This document shows, piece after piece, positions 6,454-14,461 of a stretch of DNA of 14,461 nt. Position 1 is the first letter of the stretch. Every line of letters begins with the position of its first letter. Under the pieces are notes generated by a model. That model had not been told where the DNA came from. It made no database searches and saw nothing but the letters and a program-made list of their open reading frames with translations. A program made the translations under genes and the position numbers. The stretch is from an uncultured Leucothrix sp. (lineage in GTDB: Bacteria > Pseudomonadota > Gammaproteobacteria > Thiotrichales > Thiotrichaceae), in NCBI GenBank assembly GCA_938004025.1, contig CALKXC010000057.1:1-14461 (forward strand). Direction: 5' to 3'.

Positions 6454-9400
6454 CTGGGCGATCGATCAGAAAATCCGACGTTACCGGCTGCGTCCGAACC
6501 AGCTAAATTAGGCCTTCCACCGGCAGAAGGCGAACGAAAAGCACAACGTGGCTATACCAAGCAGTACGAGCTAGCGGCGAATTTAATCTACCAACATCTA
6601 GTCGTTGGAGATCTCGAGTGGGTGGGGCTGGCAGACAGATCTGCTGGTGAGGCAGACGACGTGGTATTGGGTTTGCCCGGATTAGCACATGGATTTCAGA
6701 TCAAGTCGTCGCTAAATACTCGAGTCTTTGGTATTGAAGCCTTACTGACAGGAGCCAACGGATACTTGTTGCCTCTTGTGGAATCTTGGCAGCTGTTGCT
6801 GCGGGATCAAACCTCGGCGCGAGTTAGTTTCGTTACACAGGATATTCCTTCTGAAAACGACAAGGAAAAGTTGAACGGTGTTGCGCATAGTGCTGCATTT
6901 TTACAGAGATTTGAGCAGAATCCGAATTGTTCACTTGCCGACTGGCGAGATTCTGAATGGGCAACATTTATAGAAAATCTGCTGACCAAAAGCGGTCTAG
7001 CTGAGAATGAGTTTGAAGAGTTTTTTAAAGCACTTCGAATTGTATCTGGCAATAGTGAAAGTTATCGTGAGCTAATTGCGCTTACTCCAGCGCAGAAAGC
7101 ACAATCGAATGAAATCGCTTTGCTCATTCCTAAATTGGTCGCTTCTACAGAAAACAAGGACCGGTGGACTAGGGCGGAACTACTTACGAAACTAGGTTGG
7201 CAGGATCCGAATCAATCACTACATCTGCATCAGTATCCTGTCGAAGATTTTCTTCGAATAAATCAGATAAGCGAAAAAGAGCTTAACTCTAAGCTGTCAA
7301 AGGTGACGAGTGGGTATCTTAGTTTTTTGGGGCCTCCGGGTTCGGGTAAATCCACCTTGCTTCAGCAAGCAATAAAGAGTGAAGAGGATCTTTATGTTAT
7401 TCGATACCTCGCCTTTTTTCCCGGATCTAATCATGGGCTTGGTCGGGCGGAGGCGACTGACTTCCTTGACGATATGACAGCCAAATTAGTCAGAAGTGGT
7501 CTAGCACGCACTCTCTACAGAGCTACGACTTTGCAAGAAAAGCGTGCAATGTTTCAAGAGCTGTTGGACGCTGCTTCGAATCGTTACCAGCAACGCGGTG
7601 TAAAGACTGTCCTTGTCGTCGACGGTCTTGACCACGTACAACGGGAGGAAATTCCCGAACGTTCGTTTCTTGCGGAGTTGCCGCTGGCTGCCGCGATTCC
7701 AGAAGGTGTTGTTTTCATTCTTGGTTCTCAATCCCTGACGCTGGAGAATCTCAGCCATGCAATCGTGGAACAAGCTTGTTCAGTGCATCGTCGCATTGAC
7801 ATCGCTCCACTAACTCCAGAGATTACTGACGAACTGTGTGACAACTTGCGTCTTGATGATTCAATCGATAGGGGACAGATTTATAAAATCGCTAACGGGC
7901 ATCCACTGGCAACACGTTATTTAATCCAGGCATTAAAGGATGCCAACGTTGATGATAGAAAGAAGTTGCTCGCTGGGCATTGGGGATTCTCTGGCGATAT
8001 TGAAACAATTTACTTAGCTGCTTGGCGAGGCATCTCAGCTGATTTAGAGTGTTGCGAAGTGCTGAGATATCTAGCACTCGTGGAAGGTGTGATAGAGCCT
8101 CAATTGCTTGTGCTTGCATTCTCGAATGAATCCCTCGAAAAGGCCATTAAGCAAACGCATCATCTGCTGCGACAGGAACTGCGAGGTTACTCGATCTTCC
8201 ACAACAGCTTTCGACAATTCATTCTGACGCAACCCAAAAAAAGGTTTGGCCTTCCTGTAGATAAATTCAAGGAAGAAATTTATTCAAAGCTGGCAGAGCT
8301 AGCTCACGAGGCGTCGATTGATTCTGATCAACGGTGGTTAGAGCTCCGTTACTCTGCACTCGCCGGTGATCATGTGAAGTCTTTGCAACTAGCTACGCCA
8401 GAGCGCTTCAGATCGCAGTCAGCGGAAATGAGGTCGTTTGAGGATTTATCACGAGACCACTCGCTGGCATTGAATTCTTTTCGGTTGTTACATAAGGCGA
8501 AAAAATCGAATGACGTTCCTAAGATATTTGAATTGATGTTGATAGCTGACGAGTTTCACCGTCGCGAAGATGTAATCAATTGTTCATATACTCTCATCGA
8601 CTCTTATCTCGATGTTGGTTACTACGATTTGGCTGTCAACCTATCTTCTCAGAGTGGTTTTAGTGCTTACGAAGTTGTTGAACGTTTGGTAGGTGTTAAT
8701 GAAACCGAGAAAGCACGATTGTTGTTTGATGTAATTGAGCCGATATCGGCAATTAGAAAAGATGGCACGACAGATGAGTTAGTCGGAGCACCCGAAATTC
8801 AACAATGGGCTTCTTTAGTGCCCCACTTTCGTAATGTTGAACAAATTCTTCATGCAATTAAACAAGTTAGCTGTTTAGTTGGTCCTCTCGCCTCTCCAAA
8901 AACTGATGTAGAAGTGACAAGAACTTCGGGAATGCTCAAGTCATTATCCGCTGCTACGTATATGGATCTGTATGGTGAGAAAAACCTAAACAAGATAGTT
9001 GAACTGTTCGAGCTCGATGACTTTGGTTTGCTGCAGTTGCAGGCGAATATGCTGTTGGCTATTCTAGAGAATGACGATAAAGACGATTCATCGGAGTTAT
9101 TAGATTCACTTCTGTACAAAAATCGTTACCTGGATTTGCAGCCGATGACGCTCAGGAGCTTGACTAAAGTATTAGTGAGCAGCGATCGACATTTAGACGC
9201 GATTCATGTTTGGGATGTGTTGGAGCTTCCATACTTTAACCGTGAGAGTCAGTATCTCGATGAAGTAGATAAAATCTCACTGATTAACGAATTGATTAAT
9301 CATGCAGAGCTCGCGGAATTGCTTTCAAGCAGCCTTGGATTCTCTCCGCGGATCGATGGGTTCCCTCACACTCAATTACAACTACACCTGCACTCGCTGG

Positions 9401-12400
9401 GGAGCTTGCGAGCGGATGCAAGATCTGCAATTTTGACTCCAGACGCGTTAAGGCGTTTTAATCGCGAATTTCAAACATTCTTACGTCATGCGATTGGGCA
9501 AGACCGTCACGCCTTTGATCGCTTGTTGCAAACTGTGTCCTGCACACTGATGGACGCCGTATTAAATCTGGCAAGTCAATTGGATACTGTTGAGTGCGAA
9601 GTTCTAGTCGAGTCTTGGGAAAACTTTGTTGCGTCAGACTGTAAACCGCTTTATTTACACGAAGCGATGCGGATGCAATTGGCTTTGTCCATCTATCATT
9701 GCCAGAAAAATCAGAAAAGAGCTAAACGTCATCTCGAATCGCTAAATGATTATAGTGAGTCTACTCCTGAGGCTGAGGTTGCGAGGCTAGGCCGACTCGC
9801 TAGTGCATATGCCTCCATAGATTGCCTAGAGGAAGGAAGGAGACTTCTCGACACGCTTCACAACCATACCTTGGGTATTACTCAAGCCCCGAATAAAGAT
9901 CCTCAGCCTTCGACGTGGTTGGGTCTGATGCGGCGTGCGAATAAGGCTGATCCTCAACAACGGAAGGGACGAGTTGAGATTCTGAGTCGCATGTTGATGG
10001 GGATGGCGAAAACTGAGGGAAGTTACGCTGCAGAATGTATGTCGTCTGGGCTGGTTGCCGAAGCAACGATAGTAAACTCAAGCTTGGGTTTACACTTAGC
10101 CAAGCGTTTAAATGAAAATGATTTAATCAGTTGGGCAAGAATAATTGACGGGCTTCTAATAGGTCTCGTTCACTGTCGACCAGCTCTTGTGCAACCCCTC
10201 GTGACGATTTGGTGCGAGCTCTGCTTGCCGCATTACATTGAGCCATATCACTCGAGATTTCCTAGGGGCGAGTTTATTGAAGCTGCTTTAACTAAAGCGG
10301 CGATCGAATATAAAGCGTGGGTTGCTTCTGAATTTCTGGCCGCGATTACTACACATTCTCCGACTACCGAGCGTGGTGCTTTGCTACATCGTTTGCGAGA
10401 TGGGTCAAGCACGGAGGTTGTTGATCTGGGAGATATAGATCTCGCCTGTGAACGGTGGTTGTCCGAAGCCCCCCCTTCTAGGAGTTCGAAAAGTAGTCTT
10501 CCGTACGCGGAAATCACTTCCTTGGATCTCCTCAAAACACAGTTTGAAAACGAACCTGATTCTGATAGTTCTCGGTATGGATTCATGCGGGCCTTTGAAC
10601 GGCTAGCAGTAGATGCGGATTTTCATTCTGCGAGGGCCATGTTTGATAAATATGATGAAGTTCACTTAGATGTCAAATGCCGGTTAACGATGATTGACCG
10701 AGCAATTAATGCAAACGAGCTGGAATATGCAAGACGGTTAGAGAGGGAGATCGCACAGACAGAGAGGGAGATATCGCAATGGTCCCACTGGGGCGGCGGA
10801 TCCGCACTAAAGTACTTCAGACTCAGAAGCAAACTTTATCCTGGAGGAGATGAGAACGAAGCTTTTGACGCGTTGGTACAAGGCCTTGGCGATAGAAAGT
10901 TATCTGCCCAACACGCGTTGTTTGATGTAGAGGAAATACTGGATGTGATCGGTTCTGATTCAGATTCAGCAGCGATTTGGGACATATTGGCAAGTCGGCT
11001 GAGAGTTACACGGGAGTGGCACCTCGGAGAGAGTGGTGCAGAATCACCAGATGATGTTGAGGACGAGGACGTCTTAGTTGAACTCATTGTATGGGCGTTG
11101 TCGTTACCGCTGCCTGAACTTAGGTGGCGGGCTGAATCAACTGTTTTAAAGCTGATGTCGACTGATGCTGGATTGCCTATATTCCATTTGTTATTGGAAC
11201 GATTTCTGAACGGAACGGAGGAACTAGAGACAGTCGGACTCAAATTAGCTTTAAGTGTACAAGGTTTATCAATAACAGCTGAATTGTCAGTTCACATACG
11301 AGAATTGGTAAATCACCCGGACTATGCAGTGGCCACAATGGCAGTCGAGTTAGCGCGAAAAGCCGAAATCGAGGTGAGCTACCAAAGTAAAGTATTGCCG
11401 GCATTCTATGAATTAGCACTTCCTGACTCAATAGAGTCGAATTCGAAAAGGCTAATTGACATTGAATCTCAAGCGATGCTAGTCGAGGATGAGTTAGGCT
11501 GGACTGATGCCGATGAAAGAGTTATACGTCTGTTGGAAAGTAGTGGCGTTTCCGCTGCACATATTCGTATTCGTTGTCGGGAACTCATCAATTCTTGGGG
11601 TGGGCTAACAAGGTACGGTCAGACCGCGACGAAAAAGCTAGACAGTAATCTGAATAAGATGAAGTTGAGGGTTGCCTATCTTAGACCACATCGTGAAATA
11701 GCAATAAAAGCGTTAGGTCACGTCGCTGGTGAATTAAAACATGGAGGTGTTATTCCAGATATTCCTGAGGTACTCGACCCGTTGCTATTCAGCTTTGGAT
11801 CATCGCTAACGTACCCGCCAAGAATAAACGCTGTTCAGCGGCCAAACTTCATTGCAACCTTGCGAGAACTGCCGCCAACTTGGGGGGAAGGGCTTGATGC
11901 ATGGCTGCTAGGGGCGGAGCAAGATTTGCTCACCTCAGATTCTGACGCGGGATATGTGCTCGTAGAAGTGTGTGAGTCACATATAGGTGACGGATCTGAC
12001 GAATTTACAACTCGGCGGGTTGTTGCTCCCAATCTGCCTGAGCCTAAGGGGAATCCTCGCAATGTTGGGAGTAACTTGCTAGAAGCTGCTGTCTGGTTTG
12101 GATCTGTACGATCGCTCTCATCAGAGCCTTCAGTGACATTTGCTCGCAGTTGTATTATTTCGGATTTGCCTGCGGTACCATCTCATATGTTAGTGATCTG
12201 TCCATATTGGTTGCGTAGCCTTAGATGGCGAATATGTGATGATTCTCCGCTGACGTATGTTGATGGCGGTAACACTATCGTGGCTCGATGTATTTGGTGG
12301 AGAGATTCGGGGCCTGTAGACTGTGATGAAAATTCACAATGGAGTGAAGGATGGTTGTTGGACCTCACCGAAATAGGCAAACAGCAACTGGAGGCTAAAA

Positions 12401-12492
12401 CAGGTCCATTGGTACGTAGGATTAGAAGCAGTAGGCGGTACAGGCGCGCAGCAGATGAACCTCGAATTCATCATGCATACACGGCGGGCTGA
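6454..12492 (+). CDS. Avs-like STAND NTPase with N-terminal nuclease
   Basis: This protein of about 2012 residues has the layout of antiviral STAND sensors. Residues 33-86 resemble a PD-(D/E)xK nuclease of the Cap4 or DUF4297-like kind: RGYTKQYELAANLI with E39, then GEADDVVL with D68 and D69, then FQIKSS with K84. The NTPase core follows: Walker A GPPGSGKS at 293-300, Walker B VLVVDGLDHV with D390 and D393, a FILGSQS strand after it, and the STAND GHPLA motif from 482. A winged-helix-like part ends near GYSIFHNSFRQF. The rest, over 1400 residues, looks like TPR-type helical repeats, the usual sensor region. Avs proteins bind a phage protein such as terminase or portal, oligomerise and cut DNA; target and subtype here are unknown. 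The CTG start is chosen because no standard start lies between the TAA at 6424 and GTG at 6622, which falls within the nuclease. A frameshift or sequence error upstream is the alternative. Confidence 0.9.
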   Translation: MGDRSENPTLPAASEPAKLGLPPAEGERKAQRGYTKQYELAANLIYQHLVVGDLEWVGLADRSAGEADDVVLGLPGLAHGFQIKSSLNTRVFGIEALLTGANGYLLPLVESWQLLLRDQTSARVSFVTQDIPSENDKEKLNGVAHSAAFLQRFEQNPNCSLADWRDSEWATFIENLLTKSGLAENEFEEFFKALRIVSGNSESYRELIALTPAQKAQSNEIALLIPKLVASTENKDRWTRAELLTKLGWQDPNQSLHLHQYPVEDFLRINQISEKELNSKLSKVTSGYLSFLGPPGSGKSTLLQQAIKSEEDLYVIRYLAFFPGSNHGLGRAEATDFLDDMTAKLVRSGLARTLYRATTLQEKRAMFQELLDAASNRYQQRGVKTVLVVDGLDHVQREEIPERSFLAELPLAAAIPEGVVFILGSQSLTLENLSHAIVEQACSVHRRIDIAPLTPEITDELCDNLRLDDSIDRGQIYKIANGHPLATRYLIQALKDANVDDRKKLLAGHWGFSGDIETIYLAAWRGISADLECCEVLRYLALVEGVIEPQLLVLAFSNESLEKAIKQTHHLLRQELRGYSIFHNSFRQFILTQPKKRFGLPVDKFKEEIYSKLAELAHEASIDSDQRWLELRYSALAGDHVKSLQLATPERFRSQSAEMRSFEDLSRDHSLALNSFRLLHKAKKSNDVPKIFELMLIADEFHRREDVINCSYTLIDSYLDVGYYDLAVNLSSQSGFSAYEVVERLVGVNETEKARLLFDVIEPISAIRKDGTTDELVGAPEIQQWASLVPHFRNVEQILHAIKQVSCLVGPLASPKTDVEVTRTSGMLKSLSAATYMDLYGEKNLNKIVELFELDDFGLLQLQANMLLAILENDDKDDSSELLDSLLYKNRYLDLQPMTLRSLTKVLVSSDRHLDAIHVWDVLELPYFNRESQYLDEVDKISLINELINHAELAELLSSSLGFSPRIDGFPHTQLQLHLHSLGSLRADARSAILTPDALRRFNREFQTFLRHAIGQDRHAFDRLLQTVSCTLMDAVLNLASQLDTVECEVLVESWENFVASDCKPLYLHEAMRMQLALSIYHCQKNQKRAKRHLESLNDYSESTPEAEVARLGRLASAYASIDCLEEGRRLLDTLHNHTLGITQAPNKDPQPSTWLGLMRRANKADPQQRKGRVEILSRMLMGMAKTEGSYAAECMSSGLVAEATIVNSSLGLHLAKRLNENDLISWARIIDGLLIGLVHCRPALVQPLVTIWCELCLPHYIEPYHSRFPRGEFIEAALTKAAIEYKAWVASEFLAAITTHSPTTERGALLHRLRDGSSTEVVDLGDIDLACERWLSEAPPSRSSKSSLPYAEITSLDLLKTQFENEPDSDSSRYGFMRAFERLAVDADFHSARAMFDKYDEVHLDVKCRLTMIDRAINANELEYARRLEREIAQTEREISQWSHWGGGSALKYFRLRSKLYPGGDENEAFDALVQGLGDRKLSAQHALFDVEEILDVIGSDSDSAAIWDILASRLRVTREWHLGESGAESPDDVEDEDVLVELIVWALSLPLPELRWRAESTVLKLMSTDAGLPIFHLLLERFLNGTEELETVGLKLALSVQGLSITAELSVHIRELVNHPDYAVATMAVELARKAEIEVSYQSKVLPAFYELALPDSIESNSKRLIDIESQAMLVEDELGWTDADERVIRLLESSGVSAAHIRIRCRELINSWGGLTRYGQTATKKLDSNLNKMKLRVAYLRPHREIAIKALGHVAGELKHGGVIPDIPEVLDPLLFSFGSSLTYPPRINAVQRPNFIATLRELPPTWGEGLDAWLLGAEQDLLTSDSDAGYVLVEVCESHIGDGSDEFTTRRVVAPNLPEPKGNPRNVGSNLLEAAVWFGSVRSLSSEPSVTFARSCIISDLPAVPSHMLVICPYWLRSLRWRICDDSPLTYVDGGNTIVARCIWWRDSGPVDCDENSQWSEGWLLDLTEIGKQQLEAKTGPLVRRIRSSRRYRRAADEPRIHHAYTAG
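10741..10772 (+). repeat. 21-nt imperfect duplication inside STAND gene
   Basis: The 11-base unit GAGAGGGAGAT occurs at 10741-10751 and 10762-10772, 21 nt apart. It encodes EREIAQT followed by EREISQW, a duplicated heptad that would form a short charged helix or coiled coil in the repeat region. It is in frame and does not disrupt the gene. Confidence 0.6.
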
Positions 12493-12995
12493 TGGGTCCC
12501 TGCCGATGCGTCAAGCGACGGTTGGACAAAAAATGGGTAGCCGGTTCAGCGTTAAAATATCCTAGTTGTAGGGTTTTGTGTGTGGCGGCTTGGTGGTGAT
12601 AGGCGGTTAATACTTTTATACTCGATCACTTATTCTGATAATCCTTAAAACAAACCGAGATAAGCTTTGGGGTAACATTATCACTCTTGCAATTGTCACT
12701 TATCAATATTTACAGTGGCAGGAATAAGACAGTGATCGGAGCGTCGTACACCGAAATGTTCAGTCATAGTCAGCAGCCGTATTGGGCAAAAGGATAAGTT
12801 GGAAATACCGGTGGCTAGTGTTCATAGAATCAAGCCTGAAAACAATCGCTGCAAGCGAAACATAATCGCTCCCTTCCTGCGCTGCCGTTCTGGTCAGGCA
12901 CCGTCAAGTTGGCGTGAGCTAGGCGTTACGCTTACAGGGAAACAGTTTGAGCAGCATATAAGTAAAAAACCACTACTCCCAATACAAATTAATAG
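12493..12995. other. Gene-free stretch after the STAND gene
   Basis: About 500 nt between the STAND stop and the convergent CoA-transferase remnant. The octamer TCACTTAT occurs twice, at 12626-12633 and 12696-12703, with no further pattern. A 66-codon frame at 12799-12999 starts with TTG, has no ribosome binding site and runs into the end of the remnant, so I do not call it. No tRNA, terminator with a T-run, or attachment-site pair can be seen. Confidence 0.45.
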
Positions 12996-13727
12996 CTAGA
13001 GCAGCCCATCACCACCCTCATCGCTCATGCGCTTTTCGGCAGTCGCAGCACTACCAAGCGAAGGACGCAAACGCTCCAGCGCCTCATCCGAATACCCCAA
13101 CTCGCGCGCGATGGCATCGTTGTGTTCGCCGATTTGGGGCAGGTCGCGATAGAGGCCGAGGCGGGTGCCGCCGTATTCAAACGGGAGTGTCGGAACTTGC
13201 GTTCGCACGCCGTTGCTCAGGGTGACTTCGACCGTCGCACCGTTGTGGTTTACATGAGGGTCGTCGAAAAGTTGGTCTGGTCGTAGGATCGGCGCGAAGG
13301 GCAGGCCGACGCGTTCGCAGATCGTGGTGACTTGTGACAGGTCTTGCCCTGCGAACATTTCGCGTAGGCGCGGCATGAACGTGTTTCGGCGAGCCACTCG
13401 TTGTACGTTGGTCTGAAGTTCTTCGTCCTGAAGAAGATCGTCCAGGCCGAAGACGTTGCAGAATTGAATCCACTGCTTGTCGCTGACCACGCCCACAAAT
13501 ATCTGTTTACCGTCTGCGGTTTCGAAAACGTCGTAGACCGCCCAAGCAGATACACGCTCGGGCATCGGCACTGCGGGAACTCCGGTTTGGCGGTACTGCA
13601 CCATGTGTTGCGCGACGGGGAACAGGTTGTTCTCGAATAAGCCCGAACGCACGAAGGTGCCTTTGCCGGTGCGCTGGCGTTCCCACAGCGCGGCCTGAAT
13701 CGCAATGACGCCGAATAGCCCGCCCAT
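12996..13727 (-). pseudogene. CaiB/BaiF CoA-transferase remnant, N-terminus missing
   Basis: The 243 residues match the back part of class III (CaiB/BaiF) CoA-transferases, which are about 400 residues long and move CoA between carboxylic acids. Typical marks are IQAALWERQRTGKG, DVFETADGKQIFVGV, LPFAPILRPDQLFDDPHV and LPQIGEHNDAI. The frame begins at MGGLFGV, a segment that is internal in the family. The catalytic Asp (D169 in the Oxalobacter formyl-CoA transferase, from memory) would lie just upstream of the first residue and is missing. On the minus strand an in-frame TAA directly precedes the ATG and there is no ribosome binding site, so it is probably not made. By hand count 75 of 120 bases at 13081-13200 are G or C, against 52 of 120 at 13861-13980, so the fragment differs from its neighbours and may come from elsewhere. 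A working short protein is unlikely. Confidence 0.85.
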
Positions 13728-13728
13728 T
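13728..13728. other. Likely recombination junction
   Basis: Homology to the CoA-transferase stops at this point in mid-domain, and base composition drops sharply from GC-rich to the AT-richer leader of the DUF3010 gene. The break therefore marks a deletion or insertion end point. No flanking target duplication or insertion-sequence end can be seen next to it. Confidence 0.55.
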
Positions 13729-13790
13729 TAAGCTGATAGCGTGGTTATATCTAAGCTAATTCTGTAAGAATGTACAAAAGAATTCTACTA

Positions 13791-13797
13791 AAGGGTG
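13791..13797 (+). promoter_or_regulatory. Ribosome binding site of the DUF3010 gene
   Basis: AAGGGTG lies just before the ATG at 13801, with the AGG core 6 to 7 nt away. A GTG at 13795 overlaps this site and would have no spacing, so the ATG is the better start. It also gives the MRICGV beginning usual for the family. Confidence 0.55.
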
Positions 13798-13800
13798 AGT

Positions 13801-14226
13801 ATGAGAATTTGCGGTGTAGATTTAACGGGTAGCGATGCCGTAATTTGTTTGCTAACCCAGGGTGAAGCTGGGTTTAATTTGCCAGACTGTAAGGTGCGCA
13901 AAATATCGCTAAAGAAAAAGCATACAGGTGAAGACCTACGCGAGTTCCAGCAAGAGTTCGAAAAGCTAATGTGTGATTACAGAGTCGATAAAGTCGCAAT
14001 AAAAGAACGTATGCCCAAGGGCAAATTTGCTGGCGGTGCAATTAGCTTCAAGCTAGAGTCTGCTATTCAGCTCATTTCAGATTTGAATGTCACACTACTC
14101 TCTTCATCACAAATCAAGGCTGGGTTGTTGGAAAATCCTTTATCGATCGATTTTTCTGAAACGGGTTTAAAGGTATTTCAGGAGAACGCATTTAAAACGG
14201 CCTACGTGGCATGCCAGTCAGACTAG
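13801..14226 (+). CDS. DUF3010 family protein
   Basis: The 141-residue product is full length for DUF3010, a small family of unknown function in gammaproteobacteria. Characteristic segments are MRICGVDLTGSDAVICLL at the start, FNLPDCKVRKISL, VDKVAIKERMPKGKFAGGA in the middle and FSETGLKVFQENAFKTAY at the end. The opening GVDLTG strand and alternating strands and helices resemble an RNase H-like fold, but that is only an impression from sequence. It has no membrane segment or signal peptide and looks cytoplasmic. It sits just after the junction at 13728 and ahead of a flavin reductase-like gene, on the same strand with a 76-nt gap. Its moderate GC content and intact frame suggest it belongs to the host chromosome and not to the island. 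Confidence 0.92.
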   Translation: MRICGVDLTGSDAVICLLTQGEAGFNLPDCKVRKISLKKKHTGEDLREFQQEFEKLMCDYRVDKVAIKERMPKGKFAGGAISFKLESAIQLISDLNVTLLSSSQIKAGLLENPLSIDFSETGLKVFQENAFKTAYVACQSD

Positions 14227-14302
14227 GTACAACCCCCTGCAGTCTAAGAAACAAATGGTATGGAGTAAGATACGTATTTACACTTCAACTTGATCTCTTA
14301 CG

Positions 14303-14461
14303 ATGCAACAGATACTCGATGGCAATCAGATTGACGCACTAGAAACGCGCTATCGCACGAACTTCATCAATAGTCTGTCAGGCTACAAGAGTGCCAACTT
14401 GCTCGGCTCGATTAATTCAAGTGGCCAGACAAACCTTGCCTTGATGACGTCGGTATTTCAC
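14303..14461 (+). CDS. Flavin reductase-like protein, 3'-partial
   Basis: The first 53 residues of a gene that runs off the window. After a short lead (MQQILDGNQ) come YRTNFINSLSGYKSANLLG, then SSGQTNLALMTSVFH. This is the usual opening of a bacterial flavin reductase-like (FMN-binding split-barrel) family whose members bind flavin, here unlinked to any known oxygenase partner. The ATG at 14303 is the only sensible start in the frame; the sequence before it has no strong ribosome binding site. It follows the DUF3010 gene on the same strand and looks like core chromosome. Function beyond flavin binding cannot be inferred from this fragment. Confidence 0.82.
   Translation, partial: MQQILDGNQIDALETRYRTNFINSLSGYKSANLLGSINSSGQTNLALMTSVFH

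Noticed and set aside
12626..12703. TCACTTAT repeated twice 70 nt apart, considered as an attachment site or CRISPR-like repeat
   Set aside because: Only 8 bases are shared with no extension, which is expected by chance in AT-rich sequence.
12799..12999. 66-codon + strand open frame before the CoA-transferase remnant
   Set aside because: It begins with TTG, has no ribosome binding site, and its stop overlaps the remnant's stop region; there is no recognisable domain.

Overview
The window looks like a chromosomal defence island of a gammaproteobacterium. The best taxonomic clue is the right end. There, an intact DUF3010-family gene, a family I know mainly from Shewanella, Pseudoalteromonas and other marine gammaproteobacteria, is followed by the start of a flavin reductase-like gene. 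All intact genes are on the + strand. The only minus-strand gene is a truncated CoA-transferase remnant.

Positions 1-5506 hold one tightly packed operon of four genes: a BRCT-domain protein (its 5' end probably lies outside the window), a short DnaG-like primase with CHC2 zinc finger and Toprim domains, a 1090-residue reverse transcriptase of the UG/Abi (defence-associated) kind with an FVDD active site and a long C-terminal extension, and a separate nitrilase-fold (C-N hydrolase) protein with its Glu-Lys-Cys triad intact. Genes overlap or nearly touch (14-nt gap, 4-nt ATGA overlap, 11-nt overlap), so they are probably translated together. RT plus nitrilase is a known anti-phage pairing (DRT type 1/UG1 as a fusion; UG5-type loci also include a nitrilase). 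The added primase and BRCT protein make this a four-part nucleic-acid synthesis system that I cannot match with certainty to a described type. It is the best candidate here for an undescribed or little-described system.

Positions 5507-6453 are about 950 nt with no confident gene, only a possible 65-residue ORF (6108-6305) and a short inverted repeat.

Positions 6454-12492 encode one very large protein (about 2012 residues): an N-terminal PD-(D/E)xK-like nuclease, a STAND NTPase core (Walker A, Walker B, GHP motif), a winged-helix-like segment, then more than 1400 residues of helical-repeat-like sequence. This is the layout of Avs/AVAST-type phage sensors. No ATG, GTG or TTG start exists before the nuclease. 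A CTG codon nine bases after a GGAGG sequence is the likely start, and a naive start at 6622 would cut the nuclease.

Positions 12493-12995 hold nothing I can support. Positions 12996-13727 (minus) are a GC-rich CaiB/BaiF CoA-transferase remnant whose front part, including the expected catalytic aspartate, is missing. Its broken end at 13728 marks a recombination junction next to the core-like DUF3010 gene. From there to the end the sequence looks like ordinary host chromosome. No integrase, tRNA, insertion sequence or CRISPR array is visible, so how the island moved cannot be told from this window.
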